DNA from: JAFEBO01 sp050730655
Lineage (GTDB): Bacteria; Planctomycetota; Phycisphaerae; Phycisphaerales; UBA1924
Direction of reading: 5' to 3'
DNA: 64,000 nucleotides
Assembly (NCBI GenBank): GCA_050730655.1
Contig: JBOHNL010000004.1
Span: 62,001 to 126,000 of the forward strand
Positions 1 to 8,458 of the stretch are shown in pieces. The notes below the pieces were generated by a model. It was not told the origin of the DNA. It made no database searches and saw only the letters and a program-made list of their open reading frames with translations. The number at the start of each line of letters is the position of its first letter. Position 1 is the stretch's first letter. The position numbers and the translations under genes were made by a program.

Positions 1-345
1 TGCTCCGGTGCATCGCAAACTTCCAAGTTGTCGGCAGGTCGCTCACGCCCCGAATCAGTTCGGCGGGCGGAACAAGTTGAGGCCCAACGGACCTCTATGA
101 GAACGCCAAGGAAAGGTTCCCCAATCGGGAGTTCCAAGGAGCAGATCAGATTGCCCGAAAATCGGACCCCTGAACGCGCGCGTCCTGCCATCTGTCCCAA
201 ACACGAATTGTCAAGCCGAAGCCCTCTTGCGAGCGATCCGGCGTACCCAAAGGTACACACACCGATTCGCTCGTCAAGGAAAACGGTTCCAGCGGTTATG
301 GGTACGCTTGATTCTTCTTTGTTGTTCCCCAATCGGAAACCGAAC
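1..345. other. 5' edge region without a recognised gene
   Basis: No protein family could be recognised here on either strand. The reading frame of the downstream RidA gene stays open back to about position 28, but the extra residues are Arg/Ser/Pro rich, do not resemble the RidA family and read like chance coding in GC-rich DNA. The promoter of the RidA gene should lie here, but no convincing -35/-10 pair was seen. Confidence 0.5.
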
Positions 346-846
346 ATGCCAAACAACCCCCACTCCGCGTTGCATACGACCAACCCCGAAGCCCGGCTTG
401 CCGAACTCGGCATTTCGCTCCCCCCGGCCGCTCCGCCGGTCGCTGCGTACATCCCGATCCGGATCGCGGGCAACATGGCGTTTGTCGCGGGGCAAATCCC
501 GATGCGCGAGGGGAAGCTGATCGCATCCGGCGTTGTGCCGAGCGCAGTCACGATAAACGTCGCCGTCGAATGCGCACGTCAATGTGCGATCAACGCGCTT
601 GCGGCGTTGAAGGCTGAATTGGGCGAACTTTCCCGCATCAAACAGATCGTTCGCGTGGGCGTCTTTGTCGCATGCACGCCCGAATTCACCGATCATCCGC
701 AGGTTGCAAACGGCGCGAGCGAACTCCTGCAGCAAGTCTTTGGCGATGCCGGCAAACACGCCCGCGCAGCTGTCGGAGCGCCGAGCCTTCCCCGCGGAGC
801 GCCGGTCGAAGTCGAGCTCATTTGCGAGTTGAAACCCCTTTTGTGA
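346..846 (+). CDS. RidA/YjgF/YER057c family protein (long subgroup)
   Basis: 166-residue protein of the Rid superfamily, trimeric cytosolic proteins; RidA itself hydrolyses reactive enamine/imine intermediates released by PLP enzymes. The whole length fits the roughly 150-residue subgroup often annotated YjgF-like: EARLAELGISLPP at the N-terminus, GNMAFVAGQIPMREGKL, ARQCAINALAALKAELG, and a C-terminal HARAAVGAPSLPRGAPVEVE. That subgroup often lacks the catalytic Arg of true RidA, so deaminase activity is not assured. The start at 346 was chosen because family similarity begins just after it; an in-frame ATG at 298 is possible. No operon partner: the next gene starts 263 bp downstream. Confidence 0.85.
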   Translation: MPNNPHSALHTTNPEARLAELGISLPPAAPPVAAYIPIRIAGNMAFVAGQIPMREGKLIASGVVPSAVTINVAVECARQCAINALAALKAELGELSRIKQIVRVGVFVACTPEFTDHPQVANGASELLQQVFGDAGKHARAAVGAPSLPRGAPVEVELICELKPLL

Positions 847-1109
847 GGGAGGGGCAAGGGAGAAGGCAGAATGCCTTCGCGTCACGCGTTCCAGGCACTT
901 GGCGCCCAACGTCCGCTTCTCATTCTTCAACTCTTCAATTCCACAATTCCAACCACTTTCTCGGTCCTTCAGCGCACTTGCGACGTATTCCGGTCGGTAC
1001 ATCAAACCCAACACTTGCACTTTGCGCTTCTCCCGGTCAAACTGTGTGGGAAAGGCCGAAGAATGAGGTTCGCGTGGCTTCTGTTCCGCCGCTAATCCGG
1101 GGCGCCTCG

Positions 1110-1802
1110 ATGGATCAAAAACCCTCATCCCCAAAGCCTTCGTCCCCATCGAGCGAAAAGCCCAAGACGTCGATCAACGTCGCGACGCCTCCGCCTTCAC
1201 CCGCCGCGGCACAGGTAACGCAGTTGCTGGTTGCCGCAGCGGGTGGTGATTCGCAGGCCGCGCGAGATCTGCTGCCACTGGTGTACGAAGAACTCCGCCG
1301 CCTTGCGCAGGTGCGCATGGCGCGCGAGCCCAAGCGCGGCGCGGGGATGACGCTCCAGCCGACCGCGCTGGTGCACGAGGCCTACCTGCGGCTGCTCGGC
1401 GATCATGAAGTCCGCTGGAACGGGCGAGGTCACTTCTTCGGTGCCGCGGCGCTCGCGATGCGCCGGATCCTCGTCGAACGCGCACGACACCGATCGCGCC
1501 TGAAGCACGGTGGCGGCCTGCAACGCGCGGATATTGAAATGGCCGACATTTCGCCCGTGCTCGCGAGCGAGCCGCCTGCGGAAGAAATGCTCGCGCTCGA
1601 TGAAGCGCTCAAAGGCCTCGAGAAGCACGATCGCCGCAAGTACGACGTTGTGATGCTGCGCTACTTCGCGGGGCTTTCGATCGAAGAAACGGCGGACGCG
1701 CTCGAAGTCTCGCCGGCGACAGTGAAAAACGACTGGACCTTCGCGCGCGCCTGGCTCAAACGCCAGGTCGCCGGCTCTGAAGCCACGGACAAGGAAGATT
1801 GA
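1110..1802 (+). CDS. ECF-type RNA polymerase sigma factor (planctomycete TIGR02999-like)
   Basis: 230-residue sigma-70 family factor of the ECF class. Region 2 is represented by ARDLLPLVYEELRRLAQ, LQPTALVHEAYLRL and HFFGAAALAMRRILVERAR; region 4 HTH by YDVVMLRYFAGLSIEETAD followed by LEVSPATVKNDWTFARAWL. The first ~35 residues are Ser/Pro rich and probably unstructured. The ATG at 1110 is the first start giving the expected length. The stop codon overlaps the start of the following kinase gene by 4 nt, so sigma factor and kinase are likely translationally coupled and act in one signalling pathway. In planctomycetes such ECF factors are commonly encoded next to Ser/Thr kinases; phosphorylation control of this factor is an inference. 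Confidence 0.9.
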   Translation: MDQKPSSPKPSSPSSEKPKTSINVATPPPSPAAAQVTQLLVAAAGGDSQAARDLLPLVYEELRRLAQVRMAREPKRGAGMTLQPTALVHEAYLRLLGDHEVRWNGRGHFFGAAALAMRRILVERARHRSRLKHGGGLQRADIEMADISPVLASEPPAEEMLALDEALKGLEKHDRRKYDVVMLRYFAGLSIEETADALEVSPATVKNDWTFARAWLKRQVAGSEATDKED

Positions 1803-4800
1803 GCACCGCGCCGAGCCAAAGAATCGAAGAAATCTTCCTTCGCGCCGTCGAGTTGCAATCGATCGAACGCGAGGCATTTCTCGATCGCGCCTGCGAGGGG
1901 GATGCCGATCTTCGCCACGAACTTGATTCGCTGCTGCAACATCATTCGGGTGCGGGCGGCTTTCTTGATTCAAAGGCCGCCCCCGGGCGCGGGCTGCTGA
2001 CGCAGCTTGGCGCCAGCGCGCTCTCGGACGCCGAGCCGCTTCTCCCCTCGGACAAAAAGATCGGCAACTTTCACATCCTCGGCGTGCTTGGCAGCGGCGG
2101 CATGGGCGTCGTCTACGTCGCGCAGCAGGAACGCCCGAAGCGCACGGTCGCGCTCAAGGTCATGCGCCGCGTGCTGGGCGATCCGAATTCCGCTTCGGCG
2201 CAGCGCATCCTCCGCCGATTCGAGCATGAGGCAGAACTACTCGGACGGCTTCATCACCCGGGTATCGCGCAGATCTATGAAGCGGGCACCTACACCGCCG
2301 ACGGCCTGACGCACCCTTATATCGCGATGGAGCTCGTCAAAGGCGAGCCGCTCCTCGCGTACGCAGCGAAACACAATCTGGGAAATCGCGAAAAGCTCGT
2401 TCTAGTCGAACGCATCTGCGAAGCGGTGCAGCACGCGCACCGCAACGGCGTGATCCATCGCGATCTCAAACCCGCGAACATCCTCGTGGATGAATCCGGC
2501 AGGCCCAAGGTTCTCGATTTCGGCGTCGCGCGAACAACGAACACCGACTTGCAACTCACGAGCGAGCACACCGCTGTCGGGGCGCTCATCGGCACGCTCC
2601 CATATATGTCGCCCGAGCAAGTCAGCGGCGACCCTGCGGCAGTCGACACGCGCTCCGATGTTTACGCCGTCGGCGTCATCATCTACGAATTGCTCGCGGG
2701 CAAACTTCCCTACGACCTCGCGAGCCGTTCGCTCCCGGAAGCCGCCCGCATCATCCGCGACGAAGAGCCGACCAAGCTCAGCAGCATCGACCGCTATTTC
2801 CGTGGCGATGTCGAGATGATCGTCTCCAAAGCGCTCGCGAAAGATCGCACCCGCCGCTATCAATCCGCAAGCGACCTTGGCGACGACATCGCACGCTATC
2901 TTGCGGGGCAGGCAATCTCCGCGCGGCGCGATTCGGCGATGTATGTACTGCGCAAGCAGCTTCGGCGCTACCGCGGAATCGTCTCCACTGTCGCGTTCTT
3001 CATGTTGATCGTGGTGTGCCTGGGCGTCTTCGCGGCGATTCAGGCATTCCGCGCGTCGCGCATGGCCGCGACGGAGGCGCTGGCGAAGAACGACGCGCTG
3101 GTGGCCTTGAAACAGGCCGAGACGCAGCGAAAACGCGCCGACGAGAATTCGGCGTCGCTGGGTGTGCAGCTCGCCCGCGCCAATGTTGAACGCGGGCGCC
3201 TCCTGGGCATCGCCGGGAATCTGCTGGCCGCGGAAGATCTCATCTGGCCCGGGCATCTGCGGGAGGTGAATTCTCGCCACACCTTCTTTGCGCTCTGGGA
3301 ACTCTACATGCACGAGCCGTGCCTCGCGACGCAGCGCGCGCACACATCGCCCATCCTGGGAATGGCGGCCTCGGCAGACGGCAAAGTGCTCGTGACCGCG
3401 GCGGAAAGTGATCCACCCCTGAAAGTATGGGATACCGCGACGCGACGCGAAATTACTCAGATCGTTGTTCCGTTCTCAACAGCGCCGAACGAAACGTCCC
3501 GAGGCATCGCCGTGGACCGGACCGGGGCACGCATCGTTGTCGGCTACGAAAACGGGCAGATCGTGCTGGCCAGCGGGTCAAAGGGATCGACGCTCGCTTC
3601 GGTCAAATACTGCAGTCAGTATGTCCGCGGCGTCTCCTTCGCCCCGGACGATTCGACGCTGCTGGTCGGCCTCGGCGATGGGCGGCTTGTCGAACTCGAT
3701 CCGAACACGCTCGCGATCCGGCGCACGCTTGTCAACGCTGGACCCGCTGTCACTCAGGTTGCATGGTCACCCGACAGCAAAATGATCGCCGCGAGCTTCG
3801 GCGACCATTCCGTGCATCTGTGGGCATGGAATGCAAACGCTGATCCGGTTCCCATCCAGACATTCAAAGGCCACACGCAGCAGATCAACAACCTCAGCTT
3901 CAGCCCGGATGGCGCCGTGCTCGCGTCCGGGGGCCTGGACCGCACCATACGCGTGTGGTCGGCCGAATCCTCTGAGTGTCTGGGCGTGCTGGATGCGCCG
4001 AACGGAACCGTCCGCTCGATCAACTTCACAGCGGATGGCTCCAAGATTTACTCCGGTGGCTGGTGGTCGATGAACGTCTGGGATTGGCGTCGCCAGACCA
4101 AGATCCGGTCGTACTCCTGCCCCGAGGCGTGCACAGGTTCTGCGCTGCTCGCAGGGGGCACAGAACTTTGGACGACGATCGATGACACGATTCGCGTCTG
4201 GGATGTCTCGCCCACACCGGGCGTAGTCATGCTCTCCGGACATGCCGGACGCGCCGTCGGCGCATGGAGTCCCGACGCGAAATACATCGCGACGGGCGAC
4301 GCGCAAGGCGCGATCCGCATTTTCGACGGAGAAAGCAACTCGCTGCTGCGCACGCTTGGCGACAGCAACGCTCGCGTGCGTGCCTTGGCCTTTGACGGGA
4401 CGTCCCGCTACTTGGTCGTCGCCGGAGAAGACTCTGCTGCCCGCGTCTTCGATCTTTCGTCCCCCAATCCCGAACCCACGATGATCCTGCAGGGCGCGTT
4501 CGCCCTCTCGCCCCGATCGATCGACTTTTCCCCTGACAACACCATGCTTGTCCTCCCCTACCGCGATGGGTGCCATCGCGTGCTTCGATTCCCAGAGTGC
4601 ACGGAATTGCAGAAGATTCCGACCGCCGAGCGCACGGAGGCATTGAGCGCCCGGTTCTCGCCCGACGGAAAGCTCCTTGTCACCAACGACCGCGACCGGG
4701 CCCTGCGGCTCTGGAGCGTCGGAGACTGGAAGCAGCTCGGCACAATGCGCCCCAGCGGAATTTCTCCGCAGCCGTGGTCCATGGAGTTCATGCCCGATTC

Positions 4801-5257
4801 CACGCAGCTTTTGCTGACCAGCTGGAACAAGCATGCCGAACTCTGGGATGTCGCCAGCTGCACCTTCAAACAGAGCTTTGAAGGGCACGGCGGTCTCCCC
4901 ACCGATGTCGCGATCCGCCTGCGTGAGCCGGTCATCTTCGCAACCACGAGCACCGATGGCACGCTACGACTGTGGGATGTCTCGCACAAAAACGAGCCCT
5001 GCATGCTCACCATCGACCGCTTCGAGAACTGGGAAGTGAACAGCCTGCAATGGAGCCCCAACGGCCGCAAGCTCCTCGTCGGCGACTCGGTCGGAAACGT
5101 CCAGATTTGGAACATGCGCTATTTCAACCGGCACATGGGCGGCAATATGCAGTATCAGCTCGACCGCCACCGAGGCAACCTGCCGCCGGACGTCCCGATG
5201 GGGGACATTCTGGATGAGTTGAAGATCCTGAACGACCGGGCCCGCACCGGCGCGTGA
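1799..5257 (+). CDS. Membrane-anchored Ser/Thr protein kinase with WD40 repeats
   Basis: 1152 residues. Residues 1-85 are a helical N-terminal region; the Hanks-type kinase domain is ~90-370, with Gly-rich loop GSGGMGVVY, Lys120 in ALKVM, catalytic HRDLKPAN (220-227), DFG (240-242) and GTLPYMSPEQ. One transmembrane segment lies at ~394-416, then a coiled region. From ~510 to ~1130 there is a run of WD40-like blades (endings such as LKVWD, VHLWAW, IRVWD, LRLWSV, VQIWNM), enough for one or two beta-propellers. The kinase would be cytoplasmic and the propeller on the opposite side of the membrane, probably sensing a ligand or partner. The start is a TTG overlapping the sigma-factor stop (TTGA), with AAGGAAG just upstream. 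All catalytic residues are present. Confidence 0.92.
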   Translation: MSTAPSQRIEEIFLRAVELQSIEREAFLDRACEGDADLRHELDSLLQHHSGAGGFLDSKAAPGRGLLTQLGASALSDAEPLLPSDKKIGNFHILGVLGSGGMGVVYVAQQERPKRTVALKVMRRVLGDPNSASAQRILRRFEHEAELLGRLHHPGIAQIYEAGTYTADGLTHPYIAMELVKGEPLLAYAAKHNLGNREKLVLVERICEAVQHAHRNGVIHRDLKPANILVDESGRPKVLDFGVARTTNTDLQLTSEHTAVGALIGTLPYMSPEQVSGDPAAVDTRSDVYAVGVIIYELLAGKLPYDLASRSLPEAARIIRDEEPTKLSSIDRYFRGDVEMIVSKALAKDRTRRYQSASDLGDDIARYLAGQAISARRDSAMYVLRKQLRRYRGIVSTVAFFMLIVVCLGVFAAIQAFRASRMAATEALAKNDALVALKQAETQRKRADENSASLGVQLARANVERGRLLGIAGNLLAAEDLIWPGHLREVNSRHTFFALWELYMHEPCLATQRAHTSPILGMAASADGKVLVTAAESDPPLKVWDTATRREITQIVVPFSTAPNETSRGIAVDRTGARIVVGYENGQIVLASGSKGSTLASVKYCSQYVRGVSFAPDDSTLLVGLGDGRLVELDPNTLAIRRTLVNAGPAVTQVAWSPDSKMIAASFGDHSVHLWAWNANADPVPIQTFKGHTQQINNLSFSPDGAVLASGGLDRTIRVWSAESSECLGVLDAPNGTVRSINFTADGSKIYSGGWWSMNVWDWRRQTKIRSYSCPEACTGSALLAGGTELWTTIDDTIRVWDVSPTPGVVMLSGHAGRAVGAWSPDAKYIATGDAQGAIRIFDGESNSLLRTLGDSNARVRALAFDGTSRYLVVAGEDSAARVFDLSSPNPEPTMILQGAFALSPRSIDFSPDNTMLVLPYRDGCHRVLRFPECTELQKIPTAERTEALSARFSPDGKLLVTNDRDRALRLWSVGDWKQLGTMRPSGISPQPWSMEFMPDSTQLLLTSWNKHAELWDVASCTFKQSFEGHGGLPTDVAIRLREPVIFATTSTDGTLRLWDVSHKNEPCMLTIDRFENWEVNSLQWSPNGRKLLVGDSVGNVQIWNMRYFNRHMGGNMQYQLDRHRGNLPPDVPMGDILDELKILNDRARTGA

Positions 5258-5462
5258 GCCCCGTCGTCCCCCCGTTTCAGTCTGGTTTTCCCGGCAATTT
5301 GCTCGGGAAGATGGCCGCGCCGCGCACGTCCTAAAAAACTTTGCGGCGCGCGCCAAAACACCTGCGCTCTGCGTGGCTGCTTTCCGCTTTCAGTATTGAA
5401 GACTGCACCGATCCGGCATGCCACCCGTCAGTCCGAGGGAAGCGCATGCGGCACACACCGAT

Positions 5463-5501
5463 CGGCGTCCTCGCGAGTGGACGCCGGTCCTTTCATTTTT
5501 T
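5463..5501 (+). terminator. Probable rho-independent terminator after the WD40 kinase
   Basis: Perfect 8-bp stem CGGCGTCC/GGACGCCG (5463-5470 and 5479-5486) with loop TCGCGAGT, then a T-rich stretch including TTTTTT at ~5496-5501. It lies 205 nt after the kinase stop, and its T-run overlaps the 3' end of the convergent membrane-protein gene, encoding that protein's Lys-rich tail. Confidence 0.5.
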
Positions 5502-5864
5502 CTTGCTCTTACCCGGTTCGATGTCCTTGTCGTCCGCGTGCAGCCTGTGCAGGAAACGATGCGCCAGGGGTGTGAGCAACACGGTCACGGTCGTGATGAA
5601 CGCGATTCCCGAAAAAAGCGCGTAGATGATGCCGAAGAGCTTTCCGCTGTCTGACTGAGGCGTGCCGCTCGGACCCATCGCCGTCAGGATCATCGTCGCC
5701 GAATAGGCTGCGTCGATCCAGGCCTGCTTGTCAAAGTAGTGATACCCCGAGGCACCGATTGCGAGCGAACAGCTGACAATCGCGATCGCGATCAGCGCGT
5801 GCCACAACTGGCGCCGAAGAAATTCCATCCGAGGCAGAATCGGCTCTGACTTGTGCTCGAACAT
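5493..5864 (-). CDS. Two-TM channel-like membrane protein lacking a K+ selectivity filter
   Basis: 123 residues with two hydrophobic helices, around LWHALIAIAIVSCSLAIGASGYHYF and LFGIIYALFSGIAFITTVTVLL, separated by a short re-entrant-like segment WIDAAYSATMILTAMGPSG. This layout matches the TM-pore-loop-TM core of ion-channel-2 proteins, but the TVGYG filter is replaced by ILTAMGP. The C-terminus is charged (ADDKDIEPGKSKKK) and presumably cytoplasmic. I recall similar filterless proteins in other phyla, so this looks like a conserved family of unknown function rather than a decayed channel. The start at 5864 was preferred over 5906 because it removes an unlikely N-terminal extension. No operon partner is evident. 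Confidence 0.65.
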   Translation of the reverse strand: MFEHKSEPILPRMEFLRRQLWHALIAIAIVSCSLAIGASGYHYFDKQAWIDAAYSATMILTAMGPSGTPQSDSGKLFGIIYALFSGIAFITTVTVLLTPLAHRFLHRLHADDKDIEPGKSKKK

Positions 5865-5929
5865 GAGAACAGCGTACCAACAAGCGTCGCTCACGCGTGT
5901 TCTCACCCGCTCCTCGAGTTTGCCGCGTG

Positions 5930-7039
5930 CTAATACCCTGTCTTCATATCCACTACATTGAGTAGCGGTTCGCCGGCTCCGAACCGGCGCACGTTTTCAA
6001 CAAGCAACTGCCGAATGCGCTCGTCCGTCAGATCCGCATCTGCAGAGACGTGAGGCGTGATGATCACGCGCGGCTCTTTCCAAAGTGCATGCCCGGAAGG
6101 CAAGGGCTCGGGGTCGGTGACATCCAGACATGCGCCGCCGAGTTGGCCGCTGCGCAGTGCCGCGACCAGCGCGTCGGTATCGACCACGCGCCCGCGCGCG
6201 ACGTTGATCACAATCGCCCCTTTTTTCATTGCGCTGAACGCTGTCGCATCGAAGAGATGATCTGTCTCTTTCGTCAGCGGCACGCAGATCGCGACAACAT
6301 CCGCCTCGGGCAGCATTTTCAGCAGCTCATCGGGTTTGCCGACCTTTTCGACGAATGGGGGCGCCGGGGTATCCGACCTCCGCGTCGCGATGACCCGCAT
6401 GCCGAAGCCGCCTGCTCGCTTGGCGACTTCTGTCCCGATGCCGCCGATGCCAACAACAAGCATTGTCTTGCCTTGGAGCGCAATCGGACGCGAAACACCC
6501 TCCGCGTCGTCCCACTTGCCCTGTTTCTGCATCTCGACATGCTCGCGCATGTTGCGAGTCAGCGTGAGCAGCATCGCAAACGCGTGATCGGCGATGGCCG
6601 GGCCGTGCATCGCGCGGCTGTTGGTCAGCACGATCTTCTCGTTCTCCGCGAGCCCCTTCATTCCCATAAACCGATCAACGCCCGCCGAGGGGGTTACGAC
6701 CCAGACCAGATTCGGTGCCGCGGCAAGAAATTCCGGTGAAATCAGACGTGCGTCAACCGCGTTCGCCGTGGCGGACTGTGCGAGCCCGCTCCCGCGGTTC
6801 AATCCATCGACAATTGTGACATTCGGCGCCGCCATCCGCATCGCGGCGATCGTTTCCGCGGGCCACGTGGTTGTGAGCATCACCAGCTTCGGACGCGCGG
6901 ACGGTTCCGTTCCCGCCGGAATTGCAAACGCCACGCGCGCGTTGCGCGTCGAGCCGATCGGCTCGGCCGGCTCGCCTGCTGCCGCGAACACTCCAATTGA
7001 AAGAAGCAGCATGAACGCCGCACGCACAAAGGGAAGCAT
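5930..7039 (-). CDS. Exported D-2-hydroxyacid dehydrogenase family protein
   Basis: 369 residues. The D-isomer-specific 2-hydroxyacid dehydrogenase fold is clear: NAD-binding VVGIGGIGTEVAKR, a distal VINVARGRVVDTDALV carrying the catalytic Arg, DVTDPEPLPSGHALW carrying the Glu, and ITPHVSADAD carrying the His. These enzymes reduce 2-keto acids with NAD(P)H. Unusually, the protein begins with MLPFVRAAFMLLLSIGVFAAAGEP, a good Sec signal peptide, so it is predicted to act outside the cytoplasm or in the enlarged periplasm of planctomycetes. The specific substrate cannot be read from sequence. The neighbouring minus-strand gene upstream ends 23 bp away and may be cotranscribed. Confidence 0.85.
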   Translation of the reverse strand: MLPFVRAAFMLLLSIGVFAAAGEPAEPIGSTRNARVAFAIPAGTEPSARPKLVMLTTTWPAETIAAMRMAAPNVTIVDGLNRGSGLAQSATANAVDARLISPEFLAAAPNLVWVVTPSAGVDRFMGMKGLAENEKIVLTNSRAMHGPAIADHAFAMLLTLTRNMREHVEMQKQGKWDDAEGVSRPIALQGKTMLVVGIGGIGTEVAKRAGGFGMRVIATRRSDTPAPPFVEKVGKPDELLKMLPEADVVAICVPLTKETDHLFDATAFSAMKKGAIVINVARGRVVDTDALVAALRSGQLGGACLDVTDPEPLPSGHALWKEPRVIITPHVSADADLTDERIRQLLVENVRRFGAGEPLLNVVDMKTGY

Positions 7040-7062
7040 CGTGAATACTCCTGGAAGCCGAC

Positions 7063-7353
7063 TCAGCGCTGTTGGCGCACCAGACCGCGATCGATCGGAA
7101 TCTGCTGCCAGTTCGGGATTCCCCTCGGGCTCTTAATTTGGTTGTCCGCCTGGATGAAGTCGATTGAGCCGTCCTCGTAGACGCGATAGATGTAGCTGTC
7201 GCCCCCGCTGACCCCGACGACCTTTTTCGCTGGCTCACTCTGAAGCCCCGCGACTCCGATCGCCAGCCCGCCCGCGACTGCCGCGATCGCGGTGCCCTTC
7301 CAGAAAATCACTTTCCGACGCAAGCCTGATTCGGATTCGAAAGCCGTGTTCAT
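7063..7353 (-). CDS. Small membrane-anchored protein, paralogue of the 8459-8812 product
   Basis: 96 residues: a basic N-terminus, one hydrophobic segment (~20-38, GTAIAAVAGGLAIGVAGL) and a ~45-residue C-terminal domain KVVGVSGGDSYIYRVYEDG followed by SIDFI and SPRGIPNWQQIPID. The same order of motifs occurs in the protein at 8459-8812, so the two define a small paralogous family. It does not match a domain I know. The start at 7353 is preceded by GGAG at good spacing. Probably an exported or inner-membrane protein with a small beta-rich domain. It sits directly upstream of the exported dehydrogenase, on the same strand. Confidence 0.7.
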   Translation of the reverse strand: MNTAFESESGLRRKVIFWKGTAIAAVAGGLAIGVAGLQSEPAKKVVGVSGGDSYIYRVYEDGSIDFIQADNQIKSPRGIPNWQQIPIDRGLVRQQR

Positions 7354-7377
7354 GTGCGCTCCAGATGCCGCCACGAC

Positions 7378-7409
7378 GAAAAGCGGCCGCCGAAACCTCG
7401 GCGGCCGCT
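7378..7409 (-). terminator. Terminator of the PEP-CTERM gene
   Basis: Perfect 12-bp inverted repeat AGCGGCCGCCGA/TCGGCGGCCGCT (7382-7393 and 7398-7409) with a 4-nt loop. On the minus strand it is followed by TTTT, 40 nt after the stop of the PEP-CTERM gene. Confidence 0.8.
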
Positions 7410-7449
7410 CAAAAGCGTACCAGAGTCATCCAATCGCAGCGAGAGAGGC

Positions 7450-8115
7450 TTAGCGACGCCGACGCAGGCCCGCGAGCCCCGCAAACGCGCCCATCGCAAG
7501 CACGCTCGGAGCCGGAACGATCGCTTCGCCTTCAGCGCGGAGCAGCCAGGCGCCCGGCAGGGGGAGCACCTGATCCACACGCTTCGCCAGCGCGTTGGCG
7601 CCGAGATTCGCGGTGTTCATGCCGCTGGTCGCCGGGTTGTAGAAATACCACGAGCGATCGACGCGGCCGGTGAGATCGCCAGCCGCCGGCTTGTCAACGC
7701 CCTTGACCGTGACCGCCGTCGCAAGAACGAAGAACCCGCCGTTGACGACGGTGTCGGGAATATCGAAATTGGTGAAGACCGATCCGCCCACCTGCGTCGG
7801 CACCGCGGTGACCTGTGTAAGAAGCACAGCGTTCAGCGGGTTGAAATCGTTGTCCGAATCGGCGAACAGATAGATCGTCACGGGCGTTGTCGGGTTGAAG
7901 TTCGACCCGAACGCGCACGAAACCGAAGTGATCTTCGTGCCGCCAACGTCGGACATGAAGTAGTTGCCCCAACCGGTCACCGGATTGACCGGAAACGAGC
8001 TGGGCGGCCCGACGGCGACGGTGGTCTGGCCGTTGTCGTACGCGAACGTGGTGGCGAAGGCGGGAACGCACGCGAGCGCAGCAACAGCGGCGCTGGAAAC
8101 AAAACGAGTCATCAT
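7450..8115 (-). CDS. Exported protein with PEP-CTERM-like sorting tail
   Basis: 221 residues. An N-terminal signal peptide (TRFVSSAAVAALACVPAFA) leads into a Thr/Val/Asn-rich, beta-predicted secreted domain. The C-terminus is VPAPSVLAMGAFAGLAGLRRRR: short Pro motif, hydrophobic segment, Arg cluster, the form of PEP-CTERM tail seen in planctomycetes. In characterised PEP-CTERM systems the tail is processed by an exosortase; none is in this window. The secreted domain matches nothing I recognise. GAGGAG lies 8 nt before the ATG. An inverted repeat sits in its 5' leader and a strong terminator follows the gene, so it is probably monocistronic. Confidence 0.85.
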   Translation of the reverse strand: MMTRFVSSAAVAALACVPAFATTFAYDNGQTTVAVGPPSSFPVNPVTGWGNYFMSDVGGTKITSVSCAFGSNFNPTTPVTIYLFADSDNDFNPLNAVLLTQVTAVPTQVGGSVFTNFDIPDTVVNGGFFVLATAVTVKGVDKPAAGDLTGRVDRSWYFYNPATSGMNTANLGANALAKRVDQVLPLPGAWLLRAEGEAIVPAPSVLAMGAFAGLAGLRRRR

Positions 8116-8458
8116 GTCTCGAACTCCTCAAAAAGTGACAAGCCCGGGCCGCGTAAACGCGGAAACGGCCCGGGCTGCAAAAAGCCTACACCGAGTGCGG
8201 CTTGCAATTCAAGAGCGCAGAACGAGTTGCGCGCACAAATTCACGCGAGGCGCCTCCGGAAAGTTCAGTACCCGCGCGAGCGATGAAACGCTTGCATGAA
8301 TGTTTCTTTAGTTCGAACGCGATTCGCACAATGCCAGCTTCGAGTCCAGCGTGCCCCTCGCGCGACGAACATTGCTTGCCGGGGAGTTCGCATTCGAATC
8401 CGACCTGAACAGTTTCTTCGACACTTTTCGTTGCGCCGCATGCACGCCGTCTCACTCT
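8116..8458. other. Intergenic region upstream of the PEP-CTERM gene
   Basis: 343 bp between two minus-strand genes. Apart from the nested inverted repeat at 8141-8176 no gene or RNA was recognised. The short open frames here have no family resemblance. Confidence 0.5.
8141..8176 (-). repeat. Nested inverted repeat in the PEP-CTERM gene leader
   Basis: Perfect 11-bp arms AGCCCGGGCCG/CGGCCCGGGCT (8141-8151, 8166-8176) enclosing a second small stem GCG-TAAA-CGC. On the minus strand it ends 25 nt before the ATG and is followed within a few nt by CTTTTTGAGGAG, i.e. a T-run merging into the ribosome binding site. It could be the terminator of the upstream gene (8459-8812) or a leader structure controlling translation. 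Confidence 0.6.

Noticed and set aside
274..1149. 291-residue minus-strand open frame opposite RidA
   Set aside because: No family resemblance; it is antisense to the RidA gene and GC-rich DNA gives long chance frames.
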